From: a virus
IMG/VR virus record: IMGVR_UViG_3300023703_000898
Span: 1-27,022 of that record
Direction: 5' to 3' (one strand)
Length of the DNA: 27,022 nucleotides
The position numbers were made by a program, and so were the translations under genes. A model generated the notes under the pieces. It was not told where the DNA came from. It saw only the letters and a list, made by a program, of their open reading frames with translations, and did not search any database. This document shows, piece by piece, positions 16,101-25,543 of the stretch (positions within the stretch are counted from its first letter, which is position 1; each line of letters starts with the position of its first letter).

Positions 16101-19100
16101 AAAGATGCATATGATGCAGGAGAGAATATTGGTAAGGGAGCCATAAATGCCCTGAAAGATGAAGAGCCAAAGGCAAAGGCAGCAGGAGAAAAGCTTGCAA
16201 AATCTATAACTTCTGGCGTATCTCAGTCTAGAGGAGCAGCAGGAAGAGCAACGGCAGCTGCATATTCTAGAGACCCAGAATTAAGAAATCTATCTATTAG
16301 ACGTAAGAACGCACAAATGATGGGTGCAGATACTGCAGCTATTGATCAAGAAATTAAGGCTCGTAGAGCTGTTGTAGCATCTTCTGTAAAAGAACGCCTA
16401 GCAAAAGAAAGACTTGCCACAGTAGAAGTTCAAGAAGCCAAAGCAGCAGTCCAATCTGGAATTGCTAAAAAGATGACAACTGTTGGAGAAGGAATCGCAA
16501 AGCTTGATGGAAAGTTTACTAAGTTTAGTTCTGGACTTACAACTGCTGCATTTGCATTGTCAATGCTTCCAGGACCAATAGGACAAATTGCACAGGTGAT
16601 TACCCCTGTATTAGGAGTTGTTAGCTTACTAGGCAGCGGTCTTGAGCTGTTGACCAAGAAACAAGCAGCCTATGCAGCATTTACAGAACTTAAAGCTCTT
16701 AGAGAAAAAGGTGTCATGGCAGAAACTGAAATGGCTAGAGCTGTAGAACTTGAACTTATTGTTAATGAAAATAGAGCTAGAGGAATTGAAATTGCAGAAA
16801 CTGGAGTTCTAGCTTTTATGATGGGACTTTTGGAAGCTCCTCTGTGGCCTGTAATCGCTGCTATTGCAGCTCTTGCAGCAGCCTTTGCAATTGGTGTAGG
16901 AATCTTTAATGCAATTAACGATGCTAACAAGAAGGCATTGGAGCAAGCTAGAAGACCTATCAAAGTGCAACAAGATACAAAGAATGCAATGGGAGCATTT
17001 GGGTCTCTAACAGGTTCAGACCTAAGTATTCCTACAATTGCTTCTGTATCTGCTAGAAATCTTAGTAAGAATGGTAAGCAAGCAAATGATATTCAAACTC
17101 TTCTTAGTAGTGATGATTTTAAGAATAAAGATAGCAAGATTGCTCCTGTGATATCAGACCTAAAGAAGATGGGGTCAAAGTCAGCAAAATCATATCTTAC
17201 TGGTTTAGCACAAGATTTCCTAGCTGGTGGTATGGATAAGTCTGCAGTAGACAGTATGATTAAAGCTCTTCAAATTGCAGCAGGAAAAGAATCTCTAAAG
17301 CTTACCTTTGCAGATATAGACGTAACCACAAAAAAGGGAAGAGCAGATCTAGCCAAAAAAGTGGCACAAGATGTTACTGCTTCTGGAAACGCCGAACTTG
17401 CTAAATGGCAACGAGGTAAAAGAGTAGATGCATTTGTTGGTTCAGACCTTGGCAAGGCTAAGAATCTAACTGACCAGCAAAGAGCAGATTTAGAATTCTT
17501 TAAGAATGCAGACTTTAATAGTTTTGTAGGAAAAGCCAATGCAGCAAAAGCTTCATCAAATAACTTCAAGCAAGGCATTGCTGACCTAGCAGCACAATTC
17601 GGCAAGGGCATTATTAACTCAAAGCAATTTGGAGCATCAATTGGAGAAATTGCTGCCAACATAAGTAAATCAGCTCAAGGAAAAGCAAATCTATTAAATA
17701 CTATTGGTTCTCTTGGAGGCCCAACTGCAAGAACTGCAGCTGCAGGACTAAGAAATGTTAATGACCAGCTAATGCTTCTGACAATACTTCAGGCAGATCC
17801 TACAAAGGGTCAGAACATTGTTTCTGGTCTTATGTCAAACAATGCTGGAAAAATTGCACAAGCTAAAAAAGATTTGAAAGCTTATGGAGATATCTTTAAG
17901 ATATTTAAACAGACATATACAACTCCAGATACAAGCAATAATAGTTCAGGAGCCAACAAGGTAGATGTCAAGGCTCCACTTAAAGATATGAGAGCAGCAG
18001 CTGCTGCAGCAGTATTAGGAAAACAACTTATTAGAAATAAGGACATTACAGCAGGTATGCAAGAAATTATTGCTGGAATGGATAAAAAGACTAGAGACTA
18101 TTACGGATATATCAATAAGAATGGAGTATTTACCCTTAAGGCTGCAGGAAAAGCCCTTAAAGAAGCATATGATAAAAAGGTTATCCAGGAAGCTCTTAAT
18201 TCTGTATCAACAAACGTAAAAAACTTTAGAGCACAGATAGGACTTCAGACCAGCCTGAAGAGTCTTGGCTTTAGCATTGCAGATGCTGCAAAACTTTCTG
18301 CAGATTCTATGTGGCAAGAAGCATGGGCATCAGCAAATACCAAAAAGAAGAGAGATGCAATTCTTGCTGCAATGAGACAGCAGATATCTCTTCAAGGAGA
18401 AATTGATGCTAATCAAAAGTTAATCGATGATGCAGCACAAGCAGCCAGCGATGCAGCAGCCGAAGCAGCAAAGTCAACCGAAGAAAAGGCTATGGATGCT
18501 GCCCAGGCAAGACTTGACTCTGCAAATGCAGAACTATCTGCAGCTGAAGCTAAGTTTGGCATGGAAGCAAAGCAGAACAAGCTTGCTATGGATAACCAGG
18601 CACTAGAAGAAATATCTAGAAAAGAAGATGCCATCAATAAGACCTATGACGAAAGAACTAAGGCACTTGATGAAATTCAAAAAGCACAAGAAGCGATTTC
18701 TCAGGCACAGCAAGACCAACTTGACGTAGCATCAGCAATTACCACTGGTGACATGGCAGCAGCAGCTAGAGCAGTTCAACAAGCTAGAAAGAATTCTGCT
18801 GATCGTGCAATGCAAGATCAAAAAGATGCCCTTGATACTGCACACCAACGTGAACTTGATTCAATAATGGTATCGGTAAATGGAACCATGATGACACGTA
18901 AACAAATTGAAGCAGATATTCTGGCAATAGAGCAAAGCATTTATAACTTTGAAAGCTCTCAAGCAATTCTTGCAATTAAGGCAAACATTGCTGCAAGAAC
19001 TGATGAATACAATGCAGCTAAGGCTGTTTATGATATGGTCGCAGCTACAAAGGCATTAGGATCTGTAACACCTATACCTGCACCTGCACCAGATACTTCA

Positions 19101-19667
19101 TTAGATAGATCAGAAAAGGCAAGATTTGCACTTATTCATCTTCAAAGTAGCGGTGCCGATGCGTTATCGGATGAAGAGAGAGCGTTACTTGGAATGGCTC
19201 CAAAGTCTGCAACATCTTCATCATCTACAATAAGCACTACAACAAAACCACTAGTTCAGGCTCCTGCAGGACTTCAGTTCCTGCCAAAAGACGAATTGGC
19301 AAAAATGGGATATTATGCCAATGGTGGTTTTATTGCCAGAGGGTCCGATACAGTTCCTGCCATGCTAACTCCAGGAGAGTTTATTATGAGCAGATCGTCT
19401 GTAAAGAAGTATGGCTCTGGATTGATGGATAGTATTAACGCTGGAAACTTTGAAATGCCTTCATACTCTGCAACTCCACAAATTTCGCAGGTATCTCCAG
19501 TAAACAATAACATTTCCTCAAACGTTGACAACAGTTCAGTGTATAATAATAGCTATAGTGTTAATATTCACACTACTGGCTCACAGGATACAGACTCAAT
19601 TGCTAGAGCAGTAATTGGAAAGATCCGTGAATACGATAGCCAGCGTGTAAGAGGAGTTAGAGTTTAG
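13131..19667 (+). CDS. Tail tape measure protein (TP901-like core)
   Basis: A protein of 2178 residues that sets tail length and is released or inserted during DNA entry. SD AGAGGTG lies 6 bases before ATG 13131. Order: N-terminal coiled coil (1-140); TP901-like core (about 150-490, with QLMVGFSIPIGMAGAAAAKA, DTTISLTNAFGIS and GGVNASEGANAIKSGMASLI); hydrophobic segment about 543-577; a GGMVVGPGGPTDDAIPANLS motif with NGEAVI (about 667-693); an extra module of about 290 residues; the SPSK motif (about 988); hydrophobic segments about 1137-1175 and 1225-1260; an Ala/Gln coiled coil (about 1762-1977); and a terminal ANGGFIARGSDTVPAMLTPG motif (about 2063-2082). No peptidase or lysozyme motif was seen. 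The length predicts a tail above 300 nm using about 0.15 nm per residue. The TAG stop overlaps the next GTG. Confidence 0.93.
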   Translation: MAEDIQSNIRINVDTAAALANIKNLQGSLSAFYSQMAKSGAAANAVASGLQQNFINSVNMSGKFAASIETIKSSTESFNTALEKNKFSLGEYFKYGVAASKSFGKVFKTEYETVNKVAIERVKDLQTQYVKMGRDANGALRSIAIRPLALDLQDLGTKTQIAAQRQQILNQLLKQGSTNLLNWGKNTQWAGRQLMVGFSIPIGMAGAAAAKAYQQIEEGSIKIRRVYGDMNTTAQETDAMVKKIQNLAAAYTQYGVAVSDTMTMAANAAAMGKTGADLLAQIDQATKLSVLGGVDQQQALDTTISLTNAFGISTSQLADKINYLNSVENQTVLSIEDMTTAIPKAAPIVKQLGGNVEDLAFMLTAMKEGGVNASEGANAIKSGMASLINPTKKASDFLKGFGIDVNGIVQKDKGNLKQTVVDFAKSLDTLDPLNRAKAIEMMFGKFQFSRMSTMLQNITKDGSQASKALELANMSAIQRAAMSRKELDKIQSSPMYKFQKALADFQLKLAPVGEAFLKAITPVVETIGKALDWFNKLGEGTKGMIVKTIGIVGGLAPIILMTVGLVGNGIANILKFLSWIKAAFNKATTASQILGETTDYMTQEQLKAASVAASLDQIHSKLRQTFTSEAEAVTLYTNALKAANAAAGQFVGPTMSFRGGAKKLATGGMVVGPGGPTDDAIPANLSNGEAVIDAATVKKNPNIISALFQGRKINIPGYAKNNSSQFAHVNENVVVTTAKDVLDRILEAEKAGKTVSIKLKQLMEDIVTDIGPGFKVRAYHGLGFDQDAKLNNSMKGDAPVSTDAFIQDFKDRGAAKWNKSISMGGGNLKDKELQQHLAAYDAEITKGLEAFRKLSGGATITSTQFSEIEAAARQTVPEFSQLRQALDTAEAGLYEVRANLSQSVLEKAGIRLEQVPSSKGDGTMSEKKVGAFSSGRYVRASGNRVMSSSKDLFGGIELAELENSGTEVVKEVKKKVVDGVKKSTRQASPSKDAYDAGENIGKGAINALKDEEPKAKAAGEKLAKSITSGVSQSRGAAGRATAAAYSRDPELRNLSIRRKNAQMMGADTAAIDQEIKARRAVVASSVKERLAKERLATVEVQEAKAAVQSGIAKKMTTVGEGIAKLDGKFTKFSSGLTTAAFALSMLPGPIGQIAQVITPVLGVVSLLGSGLELLTKKQAAYAAFTELKALREKGVMAETEMARAVELELIVNENRARGIEIAETGVLAFMMGLLEAPLWPVIAAIAALAAAFAIGVGIFNAINDANKKALEQARRPIKVQQDTKNAMGAFGSLTGSDLSIPTIASVSARNLSKNGKQANDIQTLLSSDDFKNKDSKIAPVISDLKKMGSKSAKSYLTGLAQDFLAGGMDKSAVDSMIKALQIAAGKESLKLTFADIDVTTKKGRADLAKKVAQDVTASGNAELAKWQRGKRVDAFVGSDLGKAKNLTDQQRADLEFFKNADFNSFVGKANAAKASSNNFKQGIADLAAQFGKGIINSKQFGASIGEIAANISKSAQGKANLLNTIGSLGGPTARTAAAGLRNVNDQLMLLTILQADPTKGQNIVSGLMSNNAGKIAQAKKDLKAYGDIFKIFKQTYTTPDTSNNSSGANKVDVKAPLKDMRAAAAAAVLGKQLIRNKDITAGMQEIIAGMDKKTRDYYGYINKNGVFTLKAAGKALKEAYDKKVIQEALNSVSTNVKNFRAQIGLQTSLKSLGFSIADAAKLSADSMWQEAWASANTKKKRDAILAAMRQQISLQGEIDANQKLIDDAAQAASDAAAEAAKSTEEKAMDAAQARLDSANAELSAAEAKFGMEAKQNKLAMDNQALEEISRKEDAINKTYDERTKALDEIQKAQEAISQAQQDQLDVASAITTGDMAAAARAVQQARKNSADRAMQDQKDALDTAHQRELDSIMVSVNGTMMTRKQIEADILAIEQSIYNFESSQAILAIKANIAARTDEYNAAKAVYDMVAATKALGSVTPIPAPAPDTSLDRSEKARFALIHLQSSGADALSDEERALLGMAPKSATSSSSTISTTTKPLVQAPAGLQFLPKDELAKMGYYANGGFIARGSDTVPAMLTPGEFIMSRSSVKKYGSGLMDSINAGNFEMPSYSATPQISQVSPVNNNISSNVDNSSVYNNSYSVNIHTTGSQDTDSIARAVIGKIREYDSQRVRGVRV

Positions 19668-20284
19668 TGTCAACAAAAGACTACATCATAGGAAGACAAA
19701 AATTTGTTAATGAGGTAAGCGGTGTTCTTCGTGGTCGCCCAGCAGCATTACTATTTTCAAATAATCAGGGAACCATTAGCAATGGATATTTTGTTCCAGA
19801 TGGAAATGAGTTTGAGGATTTTATAATTCTATCAGACCATAATAGAGATCCTCTTCAAATGAAAGCTATTCGTATTGAGCAAAGAAAAAGAACAATAAAT
19901 GGTAGAATGCGTTCTTACCATATTGCAGACAAACTTTCGATGTCAGTTTCATGGAATATGATTCCATCAAGATCATTTAATAGTGCACCAACATTTAATA
20001 CATCTGGAGCATTAAGTGGAACAGACGAGGTAACCGTAGACGGTGGTGCTGGAGGCGTAGAGCTTCTAGATTGGTATGAAAACCACTATGGTTCATTCTA
20101 TGTTTATTTAGCCTATGATAAGTATAACGAGTTTAACCCAAACTCTGAAAACCAATATGGACATCTTCACGAATACAACCAGGTATTAGAAATGTTTATA
20201 TCAGATTTTTCCTATTCAATAGTTAAGCGTGGAAGTAATGAGCACGACCTGTGGAATATTTCTCTTACTTTGGAAGAGGCATAA
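19667..20284 (+). CDS. Distal tail / minor tail protein
   Basis: A protein of 205 residues starting at GTG 19667, which overlaps the tape-measure TAG by one base and is preceded by GAGGAG (19651-19656). It is beta-rich: DYIIGRQKFVNEVSGVLRGR, then ALLFSNNQGTIS, FIILSDHNRDPLQMKAIRIE and YHIADKLSMSVSWNMIPSRS. The ending is LEMFISDFSYSIVKRGSN, DLWNISLTLEEA. The two-part beta pattern and the place directly after the tape measure match the slot of the distal tail (Dit-like) hub-ring protein that joins tube to tip. The C-terminal line (F-x-Y-x-I-x-K-R, W-x-I-x-L-x-L-E-E) is typical of the tube-like beta fold. The specific family is not certain. Confidence 0.6.
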   Translation: MSTKDYIIGRQKFVNEVSGVLRGRPAALLFSNNQGTISNGYFVPDGNEFEDFIILSDHNRDPLQMKAIRIEQRKRTINGRMRSYHIADKLSMSVSWNMIPSRSFNSAPTFNTSGALSGTDEVTVDGGAGGVELLDWYENHYGSFYVYLAYDKYNEFNPNSENQYGHLHEYNQVLEMFISDFSYSIVKRGSNEHDLWNISLTLEEA

Positions 20285-23200
20285 TGTATACAGACTCAGC
20301 ATTAAAAAATCATCTAGAAACAAGTTCAGCAATAAAAAGCCAAGCTTTAATTTTAATGGAATGGAATCTAAATGATGCAACAAACATTTCAAAAATTGGA
20401 AACTACAAATATAGAAAAACAGACCCACAATATGTAACACCATATGGACAGTTCGATGCTAATGATACTGGAAGATATTACGATAATGGAACTAATGCAG
20501 ATGCCGTAATTTCTGGAGGTATTGATGGGAATAGCGAATCTGTATTCTTTACCAAAAAGAAAATAAAAGAACAACTATACTACTCTCTTGAAGATTGTTT
20601 TGGAAGATTCAGACCACGTTCTGGAATTAATAAATTAAGATATTTGGATAAGTCTAGTCAAATTCTTCAAGTTGGACAAACTATGTCTGGCAATACATCG
20701 ATCATTGAGAAACGACCAAGATACTATGCATCTGATAAAGACGACATCTTTAAGTATTGGACATCATATAAAACTGAATGGGACACAACAGAAAAGGTTT
20801 TGGCTACTAGAGGATATTCTTCTAATACGGCATCAATATCTGGAGGATACCCAATAGAAGATGTTGCACCATTCATTGTATATAAAAATTCAATTGCTGC
20901 AAATAAAATAGTAATTAAGATGCAAACTAATGTTGGAACTATCAACCTAGGTTCATTAAAAACATCTTCTAATAAAACAATCAATGATCCATTTTATGGA
21001 GATGCCAATAAAACAGTTCCAAAAAAATGGAAATTGCAAAAACTCCAAGGAACTGATTGGGTGGACATCGTTGACTATTCTAACATGCCAGCAACAATTG
21101 CAGAAGATGGCTATGTAGAATTTTCTTATGGACTACAAGTTCCTGACCAATACAAAGACATATTTGTTTTTGCAGGAGAGCTATCTTCTACATCTGCATT
21201 GCCACAAACATCATTTTTGGGTTATACATACTTAATTAAAAATAGCAATACAGATATTGGAACTTTCTACATTTGGACTGATGAAGATTACAATAACCCA
21301 TATAAATCATTTAGCCCAAATTATTCATGGCTTCCAAGTGAGCAAGCAATAAATAGCCAAACCATTTATCTTACAGATCCAATTAAAACCAACACTTCCT
21401 ATGTTCAATCTGGAATTACAAAGTATAGACAGTTTGACTATTTGAACGGAATTAGAATTGTTGTAGATGAAATGAATGCTCCAGGATCCAGTTTTGACCT
21501 TATTGAACTATCTCCTAGATTGTTTATGAATATATCAGATAGAGTTCAGTCATATGACATTACAAAGCCAGCATCAGACCTATCTGGAGCAGGACTTCCA
21601 GTTTCAAAAATGTTAGCAGGAACAGGTAGCATAAGCTTGTTTGATTTTGACCAGGCATTTTCAGAAAATAATGACTCTAGTATTTTTTATGGTCTAACTA
21701 CAAGAAATATACAGTTTAAGTTTTATGAGGCAATATTTGATGTTAACAACAATGGAACTATGTATGATTACTATGTTCCTATTAAAACAATGTATTCAGA
21801 TGATGCACCTAAGTTAAACTCTTCCACAAGAGATTTATCAATTCAATTGAGAGATCTTAGCATTCTGCTAGAGACAACAATTGTTCCACAAATGATGATG
21901 GTCAATAAGCCATTCCTTTATATAGTTTCAAGATTAATGGACTCTATTGGATTTTCAAATTATAGATTCTACGCAACAAAAAACAATAATGATGTAATCC
22001 CTTACTTCTTTGTTGGTCCAGATACAAATGTATCTCAAGTTTTAGAACAGCTAGCTATCTCTACACAGTCAGCGATGTTCTTTGATGAAGACAACAATTT
22101 TGTTGTAATGACAAGAGACTATATGATGCCGTCATCATCAGATAGAGCTACTAATTTAGTTATAGACGGTAACAATAATATTATTGATGTGGCATCGGCA
22201 GACACAACTATTTTTAATAGTGGAAAAATTACTTATTCAAATAAATATATTCAAAAGACTTATGGTGCTGTATCGCAATCAAGTTCTGGACTAAAATCAA
22301 AAACCTGGATATATAAACCATCATTGTTATGGGAAGTATCCCCAGAAGCAAACCTGAACCCTACAAATGGAGAAACTGGTTCACAATCTGCATATACTTT
22401 GTCAGCCATTCCACTATCTGGCTCAAGAACAGACGGTATTGGATTATCCAAGACTCTTCCTACAGTAAATTCGTCTGGTATTGTGATTGACAACATCATG
22501 GAATTTGGAGATGGCATCCAGTTTATTTCAAAATATTCTGGATACTTCTATGCAAATGGTGAAATTATTAGATATGATGCTGTTGAATTCTCCATATCTG
22601 GTTCTACAGGAACACCAACCCTAGTGTGGATATCAAATCCTAAAGACTTTGAATACTATTTTGCCAAATTAACTCTTGGTCAAAGAATATATCCAACAGG
22701 TAGAGTTAGAATATATGCAGAACCAAATGTTAATTCAGATGGAACATACAAGGTGGGGGCAGTTGCCAAACACGGTCGTGGTCAATTTGGAACAGATATC
22801 GTTGATCACTATTATGGGCTTGGATCGACATGGACTAATTCAAACAACCTAAAGGGCTGTTTCATGGATTCAAAAATACTTCTTAATGGAGGAACTGTAT
22901 CTATCAATAATTCAAATGGTAAAGCTGGTATTGAAACATCAAATAAAAATAATACAACAATATCTGGAGTAATTAAGAATATATTTACTACTACTGATCA
23001 GGCTGTTCCAGCTACCGTTCAATCATCTGCTTTAGTTATGAATGGACCATCATTTAGTAGCTCTCAAAACCCTGTTGATTATGTTTCCTATGTGTATAAA
23101 CAGTTGTCAACAAGATACACACACTTTGGAACTAGGACAAGAATTATAGGTTCAATTGGAAATGGATCAGGTTATGACCAACAACCAGTAGGAAACTCTA

Positions 23201-24660
23201 CAATGTATTCTCTAAAAGAAACAACATATCCAAAGACTATAACTAATGCAGATGGAACAACTACAACAGTAAACGTAACATCAAAAGCACAAGTTCTTGG
23301 TGGTTCTAGTGGCGGTATTGCAATACTAATTGATCCAACAACTAATAACGGATACTACTTTGAAATAGCTGCACTAACTAATAATAATGTTAACAACTAT
23401 TCTGGATCAGTTCCAATTAATAACATGTTCTTCTATAAAATTCAAAGAAGTGCTACAGCTACCTCGGATGGAGACAAGGCCATTCCAAATGTTCTATGGT
23501 CTGGACTTGCTCCTATCATTGTAGATGATGGCAACTTTACTGGACAGTCAAGAATGATGAACGAAACATCTCCGACAGTATATGACCTAGCCGTTGAATA
23601 TGAAAGAATTTCTGCCACTACTAAAAAATTCTATCTATTTATAAATGGTCAAGTAGTTGCAACAGTAGAAGATAAAAGTGCTCTGCCAGAAAATAATTCT
23701 TCTACTACAAATGTTGCATTATTTACCAGAGGATCTTCAAAGTTAATGTTTGAAAATGTATATGGTCTTGTGAAAAATTACTCACAAACTAATGACGCAT
23801 TGCTAGATGTTCCTGTAGGAAATGACACAGCTAAGGCATTTGGATATGGATCCGATCACCTAGGATTAATTTCTGTAACAGATTCATTTAGAAAATATGC
23901 CATGAGTGGTATTGTAAATGGTGCATACTTGTCTGGAATTGGTGCTCAAGCTGATCCAAAATATAACATTTACTACGATGAATTTGGAACAATTATGCGT
24001 GAATGTGCATACATGAATGTAAGATTTGACAAGGCATATCCATCGCTGTATTCTGTTGTATCACCAACATTTAATAGCCTAAAGGGCTACACCATATCTG
24101 GATTTAAGTCAACTCCATATGGAGCAGAGTTCTTAATTTTCAACAATACAGACACTCTTCTGACGTTGGACGATTCTAGTGGAAATTATTTAAGAATCCA
24201 GGGAATAGCATTTACGCAACAAACACAAAATGAATTAACTGTAGATCAATTCTTTATGAAGAATAGCGATTTCTCAAATTTCAAATTATCTTCAAAGGAA
24301 GAGTTAAAAAACAAAAAGACCTATGATGATATTAAAGCAAGTCGAATGACGTATGGGAAGAAGGAGTTTACACTAGATACTCCATATATTCAGTCTGAAG
24401 ATTTGGCTAATAAGCTAATGGCTTGGATTACTCAAAAAGTAATGCGACCAAGAAAATCTGTTGGTCTTGAGTTGTTCGGGATGCCGATACTTCAACTGGG
24501 AGATATAGTTCAAATTGATTATCAATCAAACGGTATTGACGAAGCGGTATCTTCAGATTCAAGATTTGTGGTATATAACATTCAATACTCTAAGGGTGCT
24601 GATGGAATTAAGAATACTGTATACTTAAGTGAAATAGTAGAACCATTGGGAGGAATATAG
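20284..24660 (+). CDS. Tail-tip hub protein with inserted LamG-like domain
   Basis: A protein of 1458 residues. ATG 20284 (MYTDSALKNHLETSSAIKSQ) overlaps the preceding TAA by one base and is chosen over the upstream in-frame ATG 20251, which lies inside the preceding gene. The hub-like core is in two parts. One has DRVQSYDITKPASDL (about 419), FLYIVSRLMDSIGFSNYRFY (about 545) and DTNVSQVLEQLAISTQSAMF (about 580). The other is near the C-terminus: YIQSEDLANKLMAWITQKVM, then ELFGMPILQLGDIVQIDYQS (about 1395-1414) and VVYNIQYSKGADG. The first half-to-middle also contains sialidase- or lectin-like beta repeats. About residues 919-1160 form a LamG-like insertion ending in KKFYLFINGQVVATVEDKS. Hubs of this type cap the tail and carry receptor-binding parts. 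No peptidoglycan hydrolase motif is visible. Confidence 0.7.
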   Translation: MYTDSALKNHLETSSAIKSQALILMEWNLNDATNISKIGNYKYRKTDPQYVTPYGQFDANDTGRYYDNGTNADAVISGGIDGNSESVFFTKKKIKEQLYYSLEDCFGRFRPRSGINKLRYLDKSSQILQVGQTMSGNTSIIEKRPRYYASDKDDIFKYWTSYKTEWDTTEKVLATRGYSSNTASISGGYPIEDVAPFIVYKNSIAANKIVIKMQTNVGTINLGSLKTSSNKTINDPFYGDANKTVPKKWKLQKLQGTDWVDIVDYSNMPATIAEDGYVEFSYGLQVPDQYKDIFVFAGELSSTSALPQTSFLGYTYLIKNSNTDIGTFYIWTDEDYNNPYKSFSPNYSWLPSEQAINSQTIYLTDPIKTNTSYVQSGITKYRQFDYLNGIRIVVDEMNAPGSSFDLIELSPRLFMNISDRVQSYDITKPASDLSGAGLPVSKMLAGTGSISLFDFDQAFSENNDSSIFYGLTTRNIQFKFYEAIFDVNNNGTMYDYYVPIKTMYSDDAPKLNSSTRDLSIQLRDLSILLETTIVPQMMMVNKPFLYIVSRLMDSIGFSNYRFYATKNNNDVIPYFFVGPDTNVSQVLEQLAISTQSAMFFDEDNNFVVMTRDYMMPSSSDRATNLVIDGNNNIIDVASADTTIFNSGKITYSNKYIQKTYGAVSQSSSGLKSKTWIYKPSLLWEVSPEANLNPTNGETGSQSAYTLSAIPLSGSRTDGIGLSKTLPTVNSSGIVIDNIMEFGDGIQFISKYSGYFYANGEIIRYDAVEFSISGSTGTPTLVWISNPKDFEYYFAKLTLGQRIYPTGRVRIYAEPNVNSDGTYKVGAVAKHGRGQFGTDIVDHYYGLGSTWTNSNNLKGCFMDSKILLNGGTVSINNSNGKAGIETSNKNNTTISGVIKNIFTTTDQAVPATVQSSALVMNGPSFSSSQNPVDYVSYVYKQLSTRYTHFGTRTRIIGSIGNGSGYDQQPVGNSTMYSLKETTYPKTITNADGTTTTVNVTSKAQVLGGSSGGIAILIDPTTNNGYYFEIAALTNNNVNNYSGSVPINNMFFYKIQRSATATSDGDKAIPNVLWSGLAPIIVDDGNFTGQSRMMNETSPTVYDLAVEYERISATTKKFYLFINGQVVATVEDKSALPENNSSTTNVALFTRGSSKLMFENVYGLVKNYSQTNDALLDVPVGNDTAKAFGYGSDHLGLISVTDSFRKYAMSGIVNGAYLSGIGAQADPKYNIYYDEFGTIMRECAYMNVRFDKAYPSLYSVVSPTFNSLKGYTISGFKSTPYGAEFLIFNNTDTLLTLDDSSGNYLRIQGIAFTQQTQNELTVDQFFMKNSDFSNFKLSSKEELKNKKTYDDIKASRMTYGKKEFTLDTPYIQSEDLANKLMAWITQKVMRPRKSVGLELFGMPILQLGDIVQIDYQSNGIDEAVSSDSRFVVYNIQYSKGADGIKNTVYLSEIVEPLGGI

Positions 24661-24661
24661 T

Positions 24662-25528
24662 ATGCCATCAGCAGATAGTTTAGCAGCAAGTCCTGCATTA
24701 AGATCACAATATCAACAAGAGCTAGCAGCCAAACAAGCAGCAGCAGATGCCGCTGCAGCAGCAGCTAAACAAAAAGCCTTAGCAGCTCTTAGGGCAGACG
24801 ATGCAGCAGCAGCAGCAAGTGCTGCCAAAGCTAAAGCAGATACCCTTGCCGTATCTAACATGACCTATTCTCAAGCAGATGCAGCTGGCATAGATCATGG
24901 TATAGTAAGAGCAGCTCAATCATATGTTACAAATTCACCAGAATTCAAGACTCCCACTCCAACATCAACATCAACTCCAGTAATTGTAACTCCTACAGTC
25001 ACCCCTACACCAACGACAATTACAACTGGTGGAGGATCTTCGTCAAATAGCGGATCATCATCTCAAAATACAGGTAATGCATCTACAACAATAAAATTGG
25101 CAACAGACAATTTGTTGGCCTTTAAGCCACCAACAATAGATGCTGAAGCAACTACGAACATGCTGTTCCAATCTATCGGCGGTATAGAAATATTGCAATA
25201 TTCTAGATCCGATATGGTATATGATATTGATAATCAGGCATTAGCATATCAACCATTATCAGATTTATCAATTTTACAAAGCAAATATTCTCCAAAGAGT
25301 TTGTCTGGATTGCAAGATGCAATTGGGGATAGTCTTAATGCATATCCAATAGACATATCAAAATATGTTCCGCTATCACCAACAAAAGATTTTTATATTT
25401 ATATGGAAGACACAATATCTTCTACTAATTTAGATAACTTAATTATTGAGGTTATAGGCATTACAGATAAAACACAAGAGACGGTTCAGGTAGAGGTTAT
25501 GGATTCTTCGGAGGTATATAGCTATTAA
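24662..25528 (+). CDS. Tail protein with Ala-rich coiled coil and Thr/Pro linker
   Basis: A protein of 288 residues with GGGAGGA (24648-24654) 7 bases before ATG 24662. It has three parts. Residues about 14-65 form an extremely Ala/Lys/Gln/Asp-rich helix, probably a coiled coil. Residues about 97-140 form a low-complexity linker of Thr/Pro and Ser/Gly (TPTPTSTSTPVIVTPTVTPT). Residues about 145-288 form a globular C-terminal domain (NMLFQSIGGIEILQYSRSDM, then KDFYIYMEDTISSTNLDNLI and IEVIGITDKTQETVQVEVMD). A helix-linker-globule design suits an elongated connector or trimeric fibre base at the tail tip. It lies between the hub and the next tail protein, and only one base separates its ATG from the hub stop. 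I do not recognise a named family. Confidence 0.65.
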   Translation: MPSADSLAASPALRSQYQQELAAKQAAADAAAAAAKQKALAALRADDAAAAASAAKAKADTLAVSNMTYSQADAAGIDHGIVRAAQSYVTNSPEFKTPTPTSTSTPVIVTPTVTPTPTTITTGGGSSSNSGSSSQNTGNASTTIKLATDNLLAFKPPTIDAEATTNMLFQSIGGIEILQYSRSDMVYDIDNQALAYQPLSDLSILQSKYSPKSLSGLQDAIGDSLNAYPIDISKYVPLSPTKDFYIYMEDTISSTNLDNLIIEVIGITDKTQETVQVEVMDSSEVYSY

Positions 25529-25537
25529 TGCTATAAT
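25529..25537 (+). promoter_or_regulatory. Extended -10 promoter, leaderless type
   Basis: TGCTATAAT ends 6 bases before ATG 25544 and starts immediately after the preceding TAA. No SD sequence is present. The sequence through the ATG is nearly the same as at 12032-12049. Confidence 0.6.
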
Positions 25538-25543
25538 AGATTT

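Noticed and set aside
17270-17662. 130-codon minus-strand frame inside the tape measure
   Set aside because: Another composition shadow of an Ala/Lys-rich coding region. No start signals were found.
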